DNA of 26,307 bases from CADEEN01 sp963740395 (GTDB lineage Bacteria > Pseudomonadota > Gammaproteobacteria > Burkholderiales > Burkholderiaceae_C), in contig CAVUEP010000086.1 in NCBI GenBank assembly GCA_963740395.1, forward strand, positions 1 through 26,307. The letters are read 5' to 3'. This document shows, in pieces, positions 24,411 to 26,307 of this stretch. The stretch's first letter is position 1; the number at the start of each line of letters is the position of its first letter. The position numbers and the translations under genes are program-made. Under the pieces are notes generated by a model. The model was not told the origin of the DNA and searched no databases. It was given only the letters and a program-made list of their open reading frames with translations.

Positions 24411-25390
24411 CTACTTGTTCATGCCCAATTGCCGATTGATGAACCACTGCTGGGCGATCGACAGGATGTTGTTGGTCAACCAGTAAAGCACCAGGCCGGC
24501 CGGGAAGAAGAAGAACATCACGCCGAAGATGAGCGGCATCATCCACATCATGCGCGCCTGCATGGGATCGGGTGGCGTCGGGTTCAGCCAGACTTGGAAC
24601 AGCGAGGATGCGGTCATCAACACCGGCAGGATGAACCACGGGTCTTTTGCCGACAGGTCGACGATCCAACCGATCCAGGGCGCGTTGCGCATCTCGACCG
24701 ACGACAGCAAGACCCAGTAGAGCGCAATGAAGAACGGCATCTGCACCAGGATCGGCAGGCAGCCGCCGAGCGGGTTCACCTTTTCCTCGCGATAGATACG
24801 CATCATCTCCTGCTGCATCAGCTGCGGCTTTTCCTTGTAGCGCTCGCGCAGGTCGGCCACGCGCGGGCCCACGGCCTTCATCTTGGCCATCGACCGGTAG
24901 GCGCTGGCATTGAGCCAGTAGAAGGCGATCTTCAGCAGCACGACCAGGGCGACGATCGACCAACCCCAGTTGTGCAACACGCTGTTCAACTGATCCAGCA
25001 ACCAGAACAGCGGCTTGGACAGGACCGTGAACCATCCGTAGTCCTTGACCAGGTCCAGCCCGGGCGCCAGCGCCGCGAGCCTGTTCTCTTCCTGCGGCCC
25101 AGCGAACAGCTGAGCCTCATGCGTCTTCGTCGCACCGGGCTCGATCTCGCCCAGCGGCAAGACGATGGCGACCGAGTACAGGTTGTTCGACACCTTGGCG
25201 GTGCGGTACTCGCGCGGCGTGCTTGTCGGCACCAGCCAGGCCGAAGCAAAGTAGTGCTGCACCATCGCCACCCAACCGTCGTTGGCGCTGACAACGTGGC
25301 TGGTCTTGCCTTTTTCGATGTCCGAGAAGTCGACCTTTTTCGAACTTCTTGGCTTCGGTGTAGATCGCCGGACCGGTGAACGTGAAGTAG
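24411..25390 (-). CDS. yidC: Membrane protein insertase YidC, N-terminally truncated
   Basis: YidC inserts proteins into the inner membrane, alone or with SecYEG. The fragment covers the end of the periplasmic domain (DGWVAMVQHYFASAWLVP) and the conserved membrane core: DYGWFTVLSKPLFWLLDQLN, NWGWSIVALVVLLKIAFYWL, the charged cytoplasmic hairpin (KMKAVGPRVADLRERYKEKP), NPLGGCLPILVQMPFFIALY, the later helices with MWMMPLIFGVMFFFFPAGLV, and the end RQLGMNK. About 325 of some 550-560 residues are present. One inserted A in a run near 25335 shifts FTGPAIYTEAKKFEK out of frame from VDFSDIEKGKTSHVV. At about 25390 the sequence changes to unrelated AT-rich DNA, so rnpA and rpmH, which normally lie further upstream, are not here. 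Confidence 0.93.
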
Positions 25391-25412
25391 CGGAATTAAA
25401 TCAAAAAACAAT
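25385..25412. other. Probable chimeric join, yidC to AT-rich glycosidase DNA
   Basis: Up to about 25390 the minus strand codes for the YidC periplasmic domain (RYFTFTGPAIYTEA). From about 25400 the plus strand codes for a family 2 glycosidase in strikingly AT-rich DNA. The change falls inside both genes and there is no inverted repeat or target duplication to suggest a mobile element. Confidence 0.75.
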
Positions 25413-25818
25413 TGGAAACCTTGCCGAGAGGAAAATATGATATAGGGGAAACCGCCCAGAAATTAGCGGATTGGACACGTGAGTTGGATACGACACGATA
25501 TATAATCGCAAACTGTATACTGCCTTCCTCAAGCTACGAATCCGGGTATATTGATGCCTTGGATATGGTGGGCTATAGTTATAGGCGGGTCATCTATGAT
25601 TATGGTCATAAAAATTATCCGGATAAGCCCATAATGGGAACTGAAAATCTAGGGCAATGGCATGAGTGGAAAGCAGTCATGGAAAGACCTTTCATCTCTG
25701 GAACGTATTTATGGACAGGTATCGACTATATGGGCGAATCGAATGGAAGGTGGCCCAAAAAAGCGGGTTCTAGCGGATTATTGGATTTGGCCGGGTTCGA
25801 AAAGCCTGCATATCATTG
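25400..25818 (+). CDS. Glycoside hydrolase family 2 (beta-galactosidase-like) internal fragment
   Basis: The frame is open from 25400 (just after TAA 25397-25399) to TGA 25817-25819. It reads GETAQKLADWTRELDTTRYI, YIDALDMVGYSYRR, YPDKPIMGTENLGQWHEW and FISGTYLWTGIDYMGES, ending in GSSGLLDLAGFEKPAY. These are the second half of a GH2 TIM barrel; the glutamate of IMGTEN sits where the catalytic nucleophile is expected, and LWTGIDYMGE is the usual WTGxDYxGE. The upstream acid/base region and everything after PAY are missing. Base use is AT-rich, unlike the rest of the window, and suits Bacteroidota. This is a foreign fragment, not a gene of the core organism. Confidence 0.85.
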
Positions 25819-26100
25819 AGCGCGTATTCCTCGGTGAAAAAATCTTCCAGCTCGGTGCTGCCCGTCTGTGCAGCCTCATGAAAGAACCGGATGTCGCCGC
25901 CAGCACAAAATAGTCCAAAGGACCTACCTTGCCGACGCCGCGGATCGCAACCGCCTGCACTTGTGGCGTATCGCGCCATTGAAGCAGGCACTGCGTGAGG
26001 GTGCGGATCATTCCCAGCGAGAGTGCATTGAGCGCCTTGGCGTGCGCACCGGTCGGTGGCCAGACTGCAGCATGCCGGGCTCTGCGAACCGTCAAGCCGA
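25815..26100 (-). pseudogene. 3-hydroxyisobutyryl-CoA hydrolase / enoyl-CoA hydratase fragment, frameshifted
   Basis: On the minus strand KALNALSLGMIRTLTQCLLQW, then QVQAVAIRGVGK in one frame, and FCAGGDIRFFHEAAQTGSTE plus LEDFFTEEYALN in another, form the N-terminal part of a crotonase-fold protein. The spacing (NAL...GGDIRFFHE...EEYALN) resembles 3-hydroxyisobutyryl-CoA hydrolase of valine breakdown more than plain enoyl-CoA hydratase. A slip of one base near 25925 separates the frames. It stops at about 25818, where the family 2 glycosidase ends on the other strand; the C-terminal two thirds are missing. Confidence 0.7.
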
Positions 26101-26103
26101 ACG

Positions 26104-26307
26104 GTGAATCGGAGTGCCTGCCGGGAATTCCTGGTGCACGGGGTGCGTTATGCGTTTCCGCCCGTGCATGGGCCGGAGCGGCTGGGCATGCCGACCGCCG
26201 GCGCGCATCCCGAACTTTCCGCCCTGTTCGGGAACGGGTCGGCCATGAAGTCGCTCGTGTGGCCGATGGAAGGCGGCGTGGTTCGCGGCGAAGCGCTGGT
26301 TCCGCTC
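26104..26307 (+). CDS. Conserved hypothetical protein, fragment running off the window
   Basis: A plus-strand frame open to the right edge reads REFLVHGVRYAFPPVHGPE, then RLGMPTAGAHPELSALFG and SLVWPMEGGVVRGEALVPL. It resembles, from memory, small uncharacterised proteins with an LxHGxRYxFP motif and a VWPxxEGxxRG segment, found in many proteobacteria. No function is assigned. The real start may be upstream of the join near 26100. Confidence 0.45.
   Translation, partial: MNRSACREFLVHGVRYAFPPVHGPERLGMPTAGAHPELSALFGNGSAMKSLVWPMEGGVVRGEALVPL

Noticed and set aside
25385..25825. Insertion sequence or integron cassette in yidC
   Set aside because: No transposase, terminal repeats, target duplication or recombination site. 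The yidC sequence does not resume on the other side.
1..26307. CRISPR array, tRNA, rRNA, toxin-antitoxin or defence genes
   Set aside because: Looked for on both strands by eye; no regular spaced repeats, no tRNA-like arms with a GTTC loop, no recognisable defence or toxin proteins.

Overview
The window is an assembled piece of high-GC proteobacterial DNA with a clean core and patchwork ends. The core runs from about 4050 to 25385. It carries seventeen intact, densely packed genes between two truncated ones (glcB on the left, yidC on the right). Gene content, frequent GTG starts, the kdsD-kdsC-lptC order, the mnmE-yidC pair and the MnmE sequence fit a betaproteobacterium of the order Burkholderiales (inference from family knowledge, no search run). 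The outer parts, 1 to about 4050 and about 25390 to 26307, are different: gene fragments that change identity in mid-gene, many reading-frame slips, and one visibly AT-rich Bacteroidota-like piece.

Left flank (1-4050): pabB fragment, HxlR-type regulator fragment, glutathione S-transferase, mscL, a short unrecognised peptide and an alanine dehydrogenase, most of them interrupted by single-base indels. Several look alphaproteobacterial. The flank joins glcB inside the gene, so the first ~150 residues of malate synthase G are missing.

Core: glcB (+) converges on a DksA/TraR-type zinc-finger gene (-). Then come a geranylgeranyl-reductase-type flavoprotein and a large M14 metallocarboxypeptidase (+). 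A minus-strand block follows: marC, GMC oxidoreductase, a PAS sensor histidine kinase and a long-chain acyl-CoA ligase. Next is a plus-strand glycine-rich RRM protein with a strong terminator. Then a minus-strand lipopolysaccharide block kdsD-kdsC-lptC-SDR with touching or overlapping ends, which makes and dephosphorylates Kdo precursor and supplies the LptC transport subunit. Divergent from it are a CPA2/Kef-type antiporter and apt. A lone cyclic-nucleotide-binding protein, mnmE and the C-terminal part of yidC close the core. The yidC-mnmE pair normally lies in the rpmH-rnpA-yidC-mnmE cluster.

Right flank (25390-26307): a glycoside hydrolase family 2 fragment, a 3-hydroxyisobutyryl-CoA hydrolase/enoyl-CoA hydratase fragment and the start of a conserved hypothetical protein, each cut off abruptly. 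I see no transposase, integrase, CRISPR, rRNA, tRNA, phage genes or defence island, and no convincing new multi-gene system. The points most worth checking are the chimeric ends, a hairpin that buries the mnmE start codon, and the lptC-SDR coupling.
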